NCBI GenBank assembly: GCA_002753225.1
Contig: PDZS01000027.1
Span: 1-59,787, forward strand
Direction of reading: 5' to 3'
DNA: 59,787 bases
From: Deltaproteobacteria bacterium YD0425bin51
GTDB lineage: Bacteria > Desulfobacterota > Desulfobacteria > Desulfobacterales > YD0425bin51
The notes under the pieces were generated by a model that was not told where the DNA came from, did not search any database, and saw only the letters and a list, made by a program, of their open reading frames with translations. Made by a program: the position numbers and the translations under genes. Shown piece after piece: positions 30,701 through 45,700 of the stretch. Numbering within the stretch: position 1 is the stretch's first letter; each line of letters opens with the position of its first letter.

Positions 30701-33700
30701 TGGATTTTCTGGTTCTAATTGATATAAAAACCAAAGCCTTTTTTGAGCATAAGACAATTGATATCTTTCTTTTTTTTCTATTGGATAGATTAAAGGTATA
30801 ACATAAGGTTTGTTTACTTGTTCAATATATCGCGCTAAATCTTTTAATACTGGGTATTCAAATACTGCCTTAAGTGATATATCTATGCCAAAGCTTTGAG
30901 AAATTCTAGATACAAGCTGGGTTGCAAGTAATGAATGTCCTCCTGATTCAAAGAAATTATCTTCTATACTTAAATAAGATTTTTTTAATAATTGACTGCA
31001 TAGATTTAATAAAAGCTCTTCTGCTTGTGTTTTAGGTATTGCCTTATTTTTATCAATACTATTTTCTTCATATTTTAGGAGAGCTTTTCTGTCAATTTTA
31101 CCATTAGGCATGAGCGGCATTTCATTTAAAACAATGATTGAATACGGGATCATATAATCTGGAAGATATCTCTTCAGATATGTCTTTAAATCATTTTGAT
31201 GCTCTGAATAAAGCGTAACATAAGCAGTCAACTGTTCATCTTCTAAAATCACAACTGATTCTCTTACATTCGGATTCTTTAATAAAACAGATTCGATTTC
31301 CCCTAATTCAATCCTAAATCCTCTAAGTTTTACCTGATTATCTATTCTTCCAATGTATTCGATATTGCCGTCTGGTAAATATCTGCCAAGATCTCCTGTT
31401 TTATATAACTTGTCATTGCTAAATGGGCTAAATATAAATTGTTTTTCTGTAAGCTCTGGCTGGTTTAAATAGCCTTTTGACAGCCCAATTCCTCCAATAT
31501 GAATTTCACCAGAAATTCCAACAGGAACAATTTGATTTTCCTTATCTAAAATATAAATCTTTCTATTGCCTAATGGTTTGCCGATTGGAGTTTTTAATCC
31601 TTTAATTTCCTCTTGTGGTATTTCAAATATTGTAGAAGTAATAGTTGTTTCTGTTGGACCATAAGTATTTAGCATTTGAACTGATTTTAATTTCATTTGC
31701 TGCCATAACCTGCATGTCTCAACAGATAATTCTTCTCCACCTGTGATAATAAGTCTTAGGGAGGATAATTCTGACAGTTTAGCTTGACAGCCCGGCTCTT
31801 CTAAAAAATTTTTCAAATAAGAAGGGGGAACCTCAAAAACAGTAATGTTATATATAGATAGTTTTTCCAAAAGCTCTTTAGCAGTCCAGATATCATCTCC
31901 TCTAAGAACCAATGAAGCTCCAGAAGCAAGTGTTGGGAAAATCTGCTCTGCTGAAGCATCAAAATTTATAGAAGCAAATTGTAAAACAGAGTCACTTGTA
32001 TTTAGTTTATAATAAGGGATGATATTTTGACAGTGAGTATATAAAGAATTATGACTAATCATTACACCTTTTGGTGTTCCTGTAGATCCTGAAGTATATA
32101 TTACATATGCTAAACTGTCTGAAGAAATTGTTATTTTTAGATTTTCAAATGAATAATTATCTAATAATATTTCTTTGATTTTATCTTGAGTCAAAACTAT
32201 ATACGCGTTTGAGTCTTTTATAATAAAATCAATTCTTTCTTTTGGATAATTAGGATCAATAGGCACATAAGCCCCTCCTGCCTTCAATATTCCAATCAAG
32301 GATATAATCATTTCCAAAGAACGATTAACTGATATGCCGACTAATATATCAGGTTTTAATCCAAGATGAGTAAGATAATGAGCAATTTGATTGGCTTTTT
32401 CGTTTAATTCTTTGTATGTAAGCTTATCTTCTTCATAAACCACTGCTATATCATCTGGTGTTTTCTCTGCCCGTTCTTCAAATAAATCTACAATAGTTTT
32501 ATTTTTTGGATAATCTGCATATGTATTGTTCCATTCTATAAATTGACTTATTTCATCAGCAGTTAGAATAGGAATTTGTGTAACTGTCTGCTCTATATCT
32601 TTTGCAATGCTTTCAAAAATAACCTGCAAATGTTTTGTTAATCTCAAAATTGCATCTTCTTCAAATCGGTTTTTGTCATACGTAAGCTTCAAATTTAGTT
32701 CTTCATTCGGTATTACAGCTAAAGTCAGAGCATAGTTAGTATATTCCAAGCTCTCTACATCTTCTATTGAAAAAGAAATGTCTGTTGATTTGATTTTATC
32801 TTCTACAGGATAGTTTTCAAATACAATAATGCTTTCAAATAAAGGGATCCCTTTTGGAATATGGCTTTGCGTCTGTATATCTGACAATCCTAAGTATGCA
32901 TAAGTATTGTTTGCCTGATGATTATTCTGTATCGAAGCAAGCCAAGGAATAATATCTTGTCTGCCATCTATTTTTAATCTCAAAGGGAGAGTGTTAATAA
33001 AAAGCCCAACCATATTATCAATACCTGATATTGGAACATGTCTCCCTGATACGGTTACACCAAATACGATATCATCATTTCCACTGTATCGCGATAAAAG
33101 GATCCCCCACGCACCTTGAATTATTGTATTTAAAGTAAGTCTATGATTACGGCTTAGGCTTTGCAGTTTATTAGTTGTATCTTTGCTAAAATCAAATGAA
33201 TATTCTTCATACTTAGGACTTTCTTTTGAAAACTTTGCAATTGAAATAGCTGTTGGGCTTTCAAATCCTTTAAACTGTTCTTCCCAATATTGTTTGGCTT
33301 TATTATAGTCACAATTATTTAACCAAACTATGTAGTCCTTGAATTGATTAACCTGAGGTAGTAATGGAATTTTTTTAGCAATAAAGGCATAATATGAAAG
33401 TATAAGCTCATTAAAAAGTATATGGAGGCTCCATCCATCCATTAACATGTGATGTGAATTTAAAACAAATCTATAACTGTCTTTTGAAAGCTGTATGAGC
33501 TGACAGCGCATCAGCGGAGCATCGCTCAAGTTAAATCCTTTATTTTGTTCACTTATTAATAATTCTTTTAATGTAATATTTTGATTTTCATCGAAGAATT
33601 TCCATGGCAGCGTTTTTTTGTTAAATACAATTTGCATTGGCTTATCACTTATATTCCAGACAAAACCAGTTCTAAATATTTCATACCTGTCAATCATATA

Positions 33701-36700
33701 CTGCCATGCTCTTTGAAATTGACTAATATCAATATTTCCTTTGATTAAAAAGTGCATCTGTTCAAAATAATTTCCTGTCTCCGGGGCATAAAGGCTGTGA
33801 AACAGCATCCCTTCCTGCATTGGGGTTAATGGATAGATATCTGAAATATTATTCCCATGCTCTCTTATCAAATTATCCAGATAAGCCTGTGTTATCTTTA
33901 CATACGGAAAGTCTGAAGGAGTATATCTAAAGACATCGAGCTCAATACAGTGATTTATGATTTTTGTTAAATGACTTATGTAAGATTTGCCTAATTTTTC
34001 TATAGTCTCTTTTTCATGCAGTTTACAGCTGTAGCTTATGGTCAATGAAAAAGATCCTTTGTAAATAGAACTGTTAAAATCTAAAATATGGCTGCGAGTT
34101 CCCATAATGCTTGAAGTTTGACCAAATGCAGCGTCAGTGTCTTTAGCAATTTGATTGAATTGTCCAAGATAGTTGAATAATATTGAAGAGTTATGATTTA
34201 GAGGTGCTTTTGCCAAATATTTCAATATGCCGTATCCAATTCCTTCATTTGGGATCCTCCTTAGCTGTTCTTTGATGTTTTTAATCGATGTATCCAAATC
34301 CTTTCGAGCGGGAAGTTCTAAAGAAACAGGATATATGCTCGTAAACCAGCCTACTGTTCTTGACAAATCCATATCTGAAAACAGATCGACTCTTCCGTGT
34401 CCTTCGAGATCAATCAATATTTGTTCTTTTCCTGTCCATTCATTTATTGAAAAAGCAAGGGCGCAAAGCAAAAGATCATTGATTTGAGTATGATAGGCTA
34501 ATGATGCTTTTTTCAGCAGCAGATCCGTGTATTTCTGATCCAAAACAACGGTTATATCTCGTATATCAGATAAGCTGTTTTCGCCTTGATGATCTAAAGG
34601 GAGCAACATTCCCTCTGGAATTTTTCTCCAGAAATTCAGCTCATTTTGACATGTTTCTTTTAAAGCATAATCATAAAGCTTTTCAGACCACGCTTTAAAT
34701 GAGCTTGTCTTTTTAGGCAGATTGAATGGCTTACCCTGTTTTAACTGCAAACATAAATTCTCAAAATCTTCCAGAAGTATCCGCCATGATACGCCGTCAA
34801 CAGCCAAATGATGGATGGACCATAATAAGTGTTTATTTTCAAACAAAACCATTTGCATAATAGGACCATGTTCTAGATTAAAGGTTTTTTCTTCAAGATA
34901 AACAGGAATATCTTCAAAACTTTCGCAATAATTTTGTTCCCAATTATTATCTATGAATCTGAATCGTAGTCTTAAAGCATCATGGTGTTTGATGATTTCT
35001 TTTAAAACTGATCTTAAAAAATCAATCTCTGTATCATAAGGAAGTGTCAATAAAACAGCCTGATTTAAATTCCACGGCGTAATCAATTTTTGTTCAAAGA
35101 AATAATGCTGAATTGGGGTTAAAGGCACATTGCCTTTTATTATACCTTGTTCCGCATTGATTTCTGATATGTTTTTTGCAGTTTTTGCAAGCTCATGAAT
35201 TGTTTGATGTTCAAATACATCTCTTGGATTTATATGTATATCAAATTCTCTTGCTTTGGATACAATCTGAATGCTTAAAATAGAGTCTCCGCCCAATTCG
35301 AAAAAGTTATCGTAAATGCCGACTCTATCGACTTTAAGCACTTGTTCCCAAATTTTAGCAAGTTTTTGTTCTATTTCTGTAAACGGAGCAATGTATTCAT
35401 TAGTAGGCATAATATCCAATTTTGGAAGGGCTTTCCTGTCTATTTTACCGTTAGGCGTAAGTGGCATTTCACTCAAAACAATTATAGATGATGGAACCAT
35501 ATAATCTGGAAGATATGTCTTTAAATATGCCTTTAAGTCATTTGAAATTCCGGTGATATAGGCAATCAGCTGTCCATCGGATAAAATCACGGCTGATTCC
35601 CTTACATTAGGATGCCTGCAAAGAATAGATTCAATTTCCCCTAATTCAATCCTGAATCCCCTTAGTTTAACCTGATTATCTATTCTTCCTATATATTCAA
35701 TATTTCCGTCTGGCAAAAATTTTCCTAGGTCTCCTGTTTTATATAATCTGCCAAACGATGTTTCTATAAACCGTTCTTTTGTCAAATCTGGGAGGTTCAA
35801 ATATCCTCTTGCAAGCCCTAAACCTCCAATATGAATTTCTCCTGATACTCCTATTGGAACATGGTTTAGAGCTTTATCAAATATATAAATTTGAGTGTTT
35901 GATATTGGTTTGCCAATAGAAACAGTTTCAGATTCATCGCAATAAAAATATGAAGCATCTATTGTTGCTTCTGTTGGTCCATAGAGATTATAAAGGCTTG
36001 CTTTCATGCCTATTTTATAGAATTTATTTTTTGTTTCATCCGGTAATCTTTCACCTCCGCAAAATACACGCTTTAAGCTAGTTGATTCTTTGAATTTATG
36101 ATGCTCCAAAAGAATCTGAAATAAAGATGGAACTAATTGCAATACAGTTATTTTTTTTGTATTTATTGTTTCAACCAAATAATCAATATCTTTATCACCC
36201 TCTGGCTTAGCTAACAGCAGTTTGGCTCCAAAACATAGCGGCGCCCAGAACTCCCATACAGATGCATCAAAAGTAAAGGATGTCTTTTGAAGAACAATAT
36301 CGTCTGATGTCAAAGGAAAGCATCTTTGCATCCAAAACATATGATTAAAAAGGGCGTTATTAGGAATCATAACTCCTTTGGGGATACCTGTAGAACCTGA
36401 AGTGTATATAACATATGCCAGATTATCCTGAGAAATTTTTAATTTTAGATTTTCTGATGAATAATTATTTGATAATATTTCTTTTATTTTATCCTGACTC
36501 AAAACAAGATATGTATTTGAATCTTTTATCATAAAATCAATTCGTTCTTTTGGATAATTAGGATCGATAGGCACATAAGCACCCCCTGCTTTCAATATTC
36601 CCAAAAGTCCAATAATCATTTCCAAAGAACGTTCAATACATATGCCGACTAACGTATCTGGTTTTACTCCAAGATCAATTAAATAATTAGCCAATTGATT

Positions 36701-39700
36701 AGCTTTTTCATTTAGCTGTTTATAGGTCAGCTTATCTTCTTCGTAAATAACTGCTGTATTATAAGGTGATTTTTCTGCTTGTTCTTCAAACAAATCAATA
36801 ATAGTTTTATCTTTTGGATAATCTGCATATGTATTGTTCCATGTTATAAATTGATTTACTTCATGATCTGTTAGAATAGGAATTTTTGAAACTGGCAAAT
36901 CAATATATTTTACAATATGTTCAAGAATAGCCTTAAGATGTTTAGTTAATCTAAAAATGGCATCTTCTTCAAATCGCTTGCTGTCATAGCTCAACTTAAA
37001 ATTTAGTTTTTCGCCAGCTATTACAGCTAAAGTCAGGGGATAATTAGTATATTCTATGCTTTGGATATCTTCTATAAAAAAAGAAATTTCTGTTGATTTG
37101 ATTTTATCTTCCACAGGGTAGTTTTCAAAAGCCACTATACTTTCAAATAAAGGGATGCCTTTTGGTATCTGGCTTAATGATTGTATATCTGACAAGCCAT
37201 AGTATGCATATGAATTGTTTTCCTGATGATTATTCTGTATTGAAACAAGCCATGGAACAAGAGATTCTTTTTCATTTATCTTTACTCTAAGAGGCAGAGT
37301 ATTGATAAAAAGCCCTAACATATTATCGATTCCTGATATTGGAACATTTCTTCCTGATACAGTTACACCAAATACAATATCATCATTTCCGCTGTATCTG
37401 TATAAAAGGATTCCCCATGCACCTTGAATCATTGTATTTAAAGTAATCCTGTGTTTACGGCTTAAACTTTGAAGTTTATTAGTTATATCTTTACTTAAAT
37501 CAAATGAATATTCTTTATACTTTGGACTTTCTTTTGAAAACTTTGCAATACCAACAGAAGTAGGAGTTTCAAATCCTTTTAACTGCTCATCCCAATAACT
37601 TTTAGCTTTTTTATGGTCCTGTTTATTTAACCAGGCTATATAATCTTTGAACTGATTGACTTTAGGCAATAATGGATTTTTTCCAGATACAAGTGCTTGG
37701 TATGAAAGTATAAGTTCATTGAAAAATATAGGCATGCTCCATCCGTCCATTAACATATGATGTGAATTAAGGACAAATCTATAGCTGTCTTTTGAAAGCT
37801 GTATGATCTGACAGCGGATAAGTGGAGCATTGCTTAAGTCAAATCCTTTCTTCTGTTCATTTATTAATAATTCCTTTAATTTATTTTCATCGTCTTCATT
37901 CTGCCAGTCAAAGAATTCCCATGGCAGCGCTTTTTTATTGAATACAATCTGCACTGGCTTATCCCCTGCATTCCATACAAAACCAGTTCTGAGTATTTCA
38001 TATCTGTCAATCATATACTGCCATGCTTTTTGAAATTGACTGATATCTATATTTCCTTTTATTAAAAAATGCATCTGTTCAAAATAATTCCCTGTTTCCG
38101 GGGCATAAAGAGTGTGAAACAGCATTCCTTCCTGCATTGGAGTCAATGGATAAATATCTGAAATATTATCCTTATGCTCTTTTGTTAAATTATCCAGATT
38201 TAGAGTTAGTGGCATCATCCCTTGATCTGCAGAAATTTCTGATATTGTTTTTGCAGCTTTTGCAAGCTCAGAAATTGTTTGATGGGCAAATATATCTCTT
38301 GGATTTATATGTATATCTAAGCCTCGGGCTTTGGATACAATCTGAATGGTTACAATAGAATCTCCGCCTAATTCAAAAAAGTTATCGTAAATGCCAACTC
38401 TCTCTATTTTAAGGACTTGTTCCCAAATTTTAGCAAGCTTTTGTTCTATTTCTGTAAACGGAGCAATGTATTCATTACTAGTAATAATATCAGTTTTTGG
38501 AAGGGCTTTCCTGTCTATTTTGCCATTAGGCGTAAGCGGCATTTCATCTATGACAATTATTGATGACGGAATCATATAATCTGGAAGATATGTCTTTAAA
38601 TATGTCTTTAAGTCATTTGAACTTCCCGTTATATAGGCAATAAGCTTTCCATCAGATAAAATAACAACCGATTCTCTTACATCAGGATGTTTGCATAGAA
38701 CGGCTTCAATTTCTCCTAATTCAATCCTAAATCCCCTAAGTTTAACCTGATGATCTATTCTTCCTAAATATTCAATATTTCCGTCTGGTAAAAATCTTCC
38801 TAAATCTCCTGTTTTATATAATCTTCCAAACGATGTTTCTATAAACCGCTCTTTTGTTAAATCCGGACGATTAAAATATCCCCTTGCAAGCCCATCTCCT
38901 CCAATATATATTTCTCCTGATACTCCTATTGGAACATGGTTTAAATATTTATCAAATATGAAAATTTGGGTATTCAATATTGGACGGCCAATTGGAGGTT
39001 CTTTTAAAGAACCCCTCATCAAGGAAGTATATGTTGAATAAGTAGTATCTTCTGTTGGACCATAAAGATTATAAATTTTCTCAATCGTTCTTTTTTCATA
39101 AAGCTGTTGAACCAATTTGTTTTTTAAAGGCTCTCCTGCTAAATTAATAACTTTTACAGAATCAGGGATAGCATTGCTTTTATATAACTCTGAAATTACA
39201 GATGGTACAGTATTTATAAGAGTTACATTATGTTTAACTTCAGGAAGATATAAAGCATTTTTGACTAAGATAACAGTATTTCCAAAACTTAGAGGCACAA
39301 ATATTTCAAATACTGACAAATCAAAACATATAGAAGTTGAAGCAAGCGTATATGACAATTCTTCTTTAGTAAAAACAGTTCTTGCCCATTGAACAAATGT
39401 ATATAAGTTTTTATGCTCAATCATTACTCCTTTGGGAATGCCTGTTGAACCAGATGTATAAATCACATGAGACAAATTTTTTTGATAAATTTTTATTTTC
39501 AGATTTTCAAATGAATATCCGCTTAATAATATTTCTTTTATTTTATCCTGAGTCAAAACAACATGTGTATTTGAATCTTTTATCATAAAATCAATTCGTT
39601 CTTTAGGATAATCAGGATCAATTGGGACATAAGCACATCCTGCTTTTAATATTCCAAAAAGTCCAATTATCATTTCCGAAGAACGATTAACAGATATGCC

Positions 39701-42700
39701 GATTAACGTGTCAGGTTTTACTCCAAGATGAGTAAGATAACAGGCTACTTGGTTAGCCTTTTTATTTAATTCTTTGTATGTAAGCTTTTCTTCTTCATAA
39801 ATCAGAGCTGCTGCATCAGGAGTTTTCTCAACCTGTTCTTCAAATAAATCAACAATAGTTTTATCTTTTGGATAATCTACATATGTATTGTTCCATTCTT
39901 TAAACTGATTTTGTTCTTTATCTGTTAAAAGCTGTAATTTGCCTATAGATTGTTCAGCTTGATTTACAATATTTTCAAGCAATATTTTAAAATGTGAAGA
40001 CATATGTTCAATTGTAGATTGATCAAACAAATCAATATTATACTCAAACTCACCTTTTAAACCATCATCTGTTTCTTCAAAACCTAAAGACAGATCAAAT
40101 TTTGATATTGGATAGCTCTGCTCTAACTGAGTTATGGAAATATCGGTTAATCTAAATTCTTCTATTGGAGTATTCTGCATGGTAAACATAACCTGAAATA
40201 GAGGACTGTAGCTCAAACTCCTTTGCACATTCAAATGCTCAACTATATGCTCAAATGGAACATCTTGATTAATATAGGCATCTAAGCAGGTTTTTCTAAC
40301 ATCTTTTAATAGATCAATAAAAGATATTTCTCCATCTACATGAGTCCTTAAAACTAAAGTGTTTACAAAAAATCCTATTAAATTATCAATCTGCTTATTT
40401 CCTCGATTTGCAATTGGACTTCCTATTAAAATATCTTCCTGACCGCTGTATTTATACAAAAGCACTTTAAATGCTGATAAAAGGGTCATAAATAAAGTAA
40501 CACCGTTTGTCTGGCTCAATTTATTAATTTTATCACTCAATTCTTTAGAGATATCTATTGATATATGATTACCCCGATATGTCTGAATTGCAGGTCTAAT
40601 GTGATCATATGGGAGCATTAAAAGATCCGGAGCATTTTTTAATTTTTCTTTCCAATAAGCTAACTGGTTATTTAATATATCTCCTGTCAGCCATCTGTTT
40701 TGCCAATCTGCAAAATCCTGATACTGAATTTTAATATCAGTAAGCAAAATCTTGTCATTTTTAATTAAGCTCTCATAAATATGAGAAAGCTCATTTATCA
40801 TAATGCCTATTGACCATCCATCTGATATAATGTGGTGCATATTAAATAATAAAATATGCTCATCTGAAGATGTTTTGATTAATGTCACTTTCAAAAGAGG
40901 ACCTTTCTCTAAATCAAAAGGTTCATTTGCATGAGAAAAAATCAATTTTTCGATTCCATCTATTTGATTTAAAGCTATAACATTAACAGAAATATCAGAA
41001 GAAATAAGCGATACATAAGGGATGCCGTCTTCTGTTAAAAAGCACATCCTTAGACTGTCATGACGGGAGATAACGTAACGCAGGGCGCCTTTAAAAGCTT
41101 CTAAATCTAATCTACCTTTCAGTTTTAAACTTGCAGGCATGTTGTAAGTAGGATTTTCTGGTTCTAACTTATATAAAAACCAAAGCCTTTTTTGTGCATG
41201 TGACAATGGATATCTATCCCGTTTTTCTATTGGAGTTATTAAAGGAATAAGATACGGCTTATTTACCTGCTCGATATATCCTGCTAAATCCTTTAATACA
41301 GGGTATTCAAATATAGCCCGAATAGATATGTCTATTCCAAAGCTTTGAGAAATTCTTGATACGAACTGGGTTGCAAGTAATGAATGGCCTCCTGATTCAA
41401 AGAAATTATCTTCTATGCTTAAATAAGGCTTTTTTAATAATAATCTGCATAGATTTAATAAAAGTTCTTCTGCAGGTGTTTTGGGTATTGCCTCATTTTT
41501 ATTAAGTCTATTTTCTTCAGGTTTTGGAAGGGCTTTTCTGTCTATTTTCCCATTAGGCATAAGCGGCATTTCATTTAAAACAATGATTGAAGAAGGGATC
41601 ATATAATCTGGAATATAGGTTTTTAAATATCTTTTTAGATCATTTGGATTATCTAAAATGCCTGTAACATATGCTATCAATTGTTCGTTTGATAAAATCA
41701 CAACAGATTCTCTTACATCCGGATTTTTAGATAAAATAGATTCAATTTCCCCTAATTCAATTCTAAATCCGCGAAGTTTTACCTGATTATCTATTCTTCC
41801 AATGTATTCAATATTGCCGTCTGGTAAATATCTGCCAATATCACCTGTTTTATATAATTTATCATCACTAAAGGGGCTTGATATAAATTGTTTTTCAGTA
41901 AGCTCTGGCTGATTTAAATAGCCATTAGATAGTCCTATACCTCCAATATGAATTTCACCAGAAATTCCAACAGGAACAATTTGATTTTCTTTATCCAAAA
42001 TATAAATTTTTCTGTTGCATAAAGGTTTGCCTATAGGAGTTCTTAATCCTTTAATTTCTGATTTTGGAATTTCAAATATTGCTGCAGTTATAGTTGTTTC
42101 TGTTGGACCATAATTATTTAACATGCGGACTGATTTAAAATTCATCTGCTGCCACAATCTGCATGTCTGCAAAGGTAATTCTTCACCGCCTGTTATAATC
42201 AATCTTAGAGAAGATAATTCTTGATGCGCTGGCTCTTCTAAAATATGTTTCAAATAAGAAGGCGGTATATCAATAATACTTATTCCATACCTGCTGATTT
42301 TTGATAAAAGCTCTCTTGCAGACCAGATATCATCTCCTCTAAGAATCAATGAAGCTCCAGAAGCAAGTGTTGGGAAAATCTGTTCTGCTGAAGCATCAAA
42401 ATTTATAGAAGCAAATTGTAAAACAGAGTCACTTGAATTTAGTTTATAATAAGGGATAATATTTTGACAGTGAGTATATAAAGAATTATGACTAATCATT
42501 ACACCTTTTGGTGTTCCAGTTGAGCCTGAAGTATATATTACATATGCTAAACTGTCAGGAGAAATTTTTATTTTCTGATTTTGAGTAGAGTAATTATCCA
42601 ATAATATTTCTTTGATTTTATCTTGAGTTAAAACAACATATGTATTTGAGTCTTTTATAATAAAATCAATCCGATCTTTTGGATAATTTGGATCAATTGG

Positions 42701-45700
42701 AACATAAGCCCCTCCTGATTTCAGTATTCCCAAAAGCCCAATAATCATTTCCAAAGAACGATTAACAGATATGCCGACTAACGTATTAGGCTGAACTCCA
42801 AGATAATTAGCAACTTGATTAGCTTTTTCATTTAATTCTCTGTAGGTCAGCTTATCTTCTTCATAAACCACTGCTGTTGCATTAGGAGTTCTCTCTACCT
42901 GTTCTTCAAACAAATCGATAATAGTTTTATCTTTTGGATAATCTGCATAGGTATTATTCCAATCTAAAAATTGGCTTATCTCTTTGCCTGTTAAAATCTG
43001 CAATTTAGATATAGATTGTTCAGGATTATTGATAATATTATTAAGTAATGCTGTAAAATGTGAAGACATTCGTTCAATTGTAGGTTGATCAAAGAGATCA
43101 ATATTGTACTCAAACGAACCATTTAACCCTTCATCTGTTTCTTCTAAACTCAAAGTCAAATCAAATTGTGATATTTGATGACTATGCTCTATAGGTGTTA
43201 TGGAAAGATTTGATAATGTAATTTCTTCTATCGGCGTATTTTGCAGTGCAAACATTATCTGAAATAGAGGACTGTAGCTTAAACTTCTTCGGACATTCAA
43301 ATGCTCAACTAGCTGTTCAAACGGAATATCTTGATGTATATAAGCATCTAAGCATGTCTTTCTGACTTCTTTTAACAGATCAGTAAAACTTATCTCTCCA
43401 TCCACATGATTCTTTAAAACCAGAGTATTTACAAAAAATCCGATTAAATCCTCGACTTGTTTGTTAGTACGATTTGCAATTGGACTTCCAATTAAAATAT
43501 CTTCCTGACCGCTGTATTTATACATGAGAACATTAAATGCTGCTAAAAGGGTCATAAATAAAGTAACCCCGCTTGTCTGACTCAATTTATTAAGATTATC
43601 AGTCAATTCTTTTGAAATAGCTATTGATAGCTGGTTACCTCTATATGTTTGAATTGCAGGTCTTATATGATCATGTGGCAGCATTAAAAGATCAGGGGCA
43701 TTCCTTAATTTCTCTTTCCAATAAGCTAACTGGGTATTTAATATATCTCCAGCAAGCCATCTGTTTTGCCAGTCTGCATAATCCTGATACTGAATTGTAA
43801 TATCAGGAAGCATTATCTCTTCATTTTTAATCAAGCTTTCATAAATTAGTGAAAACTCTTTGATCATAATCCCAATAGACCATCCATCTGAGATTATGTG
43901 ATGCATATTAAATAATACAATATGCTCATTTGAAGATACCTTTATCAAACCCACTTTCATAAGAGGACCTTTTGATAAATCAAAAGGCTTATTTATTTCA
44001 TCTATTTCGATTAATTGAACTGGATTATAATCAGGAAGAAGTTTGACATAAGGGCTTCCATCTTCTTCAATAAAATACATTCTAAGGGAATCATGCCGTG
44101 AAACTAGTAAGCTGAATGCTTTAGTAAATGCTTCTCTATCCAAATTACCAGTAATTTTAATAGAGGCTGGAATATTGTATGCAGAATTTGGTCCTTCTAA
44201 CTGATTTAAAAACCATAATCTTTTCTGCGCATATGATAATGGTAATTTTTCAGATTTATCTATTGGAGTAATTGGCGGAAGTATAAATGGCTTTTGGGTA
44301 TTATCAATCTGGAAGGCTAAATCTTTTAATATAGGATATTCAAATATAGATTTTAGAGATATATCAACTTTAAAAAAGGCTTTAATTCTTGACATAAGCT
44401 GGGTTGCAAGCAATGAATGCCCCCCTGATTCAAAGAAATGATCTTCTGTACTTATGCTCTCTTTTCTTAATAATGGTTTCCATATATTTGCCAAAAGCTC
44501 TTCTGTTGGAGTTTTTGGCACTATTTGCTCTTTTGACAAAGATACTTCTTCAGGTTTAGGCAAAGCTTTTCTGTCTATTTTCCCATTTGGAGTCTGAGGC
44601 ATTTTATCTATTACAATAATTAAGGAAGGTATCATATAATCAGGCAGATAAAACTTTAAATGCTCTTTTAAGTCTATATTTTTATTATCTGAAGATACAT
44701 AAGCAATCAATCTGCCGTCATATAGAATAACAACTGATTCTTTGACTTCTTCGTGTTTTGATATGACAGATTCAATTTCCCCTAATTCAATCCTAAATCC
44801 CCTCAGCTTTATCTGATTGTCAATTCTTCCAATGTATTCGATGTTACCATCTGGTAAAAATTTTGCTAAATCTCCTGTTTTATATAATCTTCCAAATGAT
44901 GTTTCTATAAACCGTTCTTTTGTTAAATCAGGCTGATTCAAATATCCTTTTGCAAGGCCTGCACCTCCAGTGTAGATTTCGCCGGGTATTCCTATTGGGA
45001 CTTGATTTAGATGATTGTCTAATATATAGACAATTGTTCCATTTATTGGTTTACCAATGGGAATGGAACGTTCATATTTTATCCTTTCGATAGGATAACA
45101 GCATGTAAAAGTTGTATTCTCTGTCGGTCCATAACCATTTATTATACTGCATTCTGGAAGTTCTTTTAATGCCTTTTGGATATGATTGACTGATAATTCT
45201 TCTCCGCCAGCTAAAAGTTGTTTAACTGGGCGAAGAATTTCTATTGATTCATCTACGATTAAATTGAATAAAGAACTTGTGAGCCAGAGAATGCTTACTT
45301 TATGCCTGTAGATTTCGTTGCCAAGCTCAAGCAGCGAATCTTTTTTTGAAGTCATGACAATCAAACGAGCTCCATTTAGAAGGGCTCCCCAAATCTCAAA
45401 TGTAGATGCATCAAATGCAATTGGTGCAAATTGTATGAATGTATCCTCTGAAGATATACGCACATAATTTGGTTCTATAACAAGACGGACAATTCCTGAA
45501 TGAGGAACGGAGACTCCTTTGGGTTTACCTGTTGAACCAGAAGTGTACATGACATATGCTAAATTGTCCGGAGAAATTGTTATTTTGATATTTCCAAATG
45601 AATAATTATCCAATAATATTTCTTTTATTTCATCTTGAGTCAAAACAACATGAGCATTTGAGTCTTTTATCATAAAATCAATTCGTTCTTTTGGATAATT

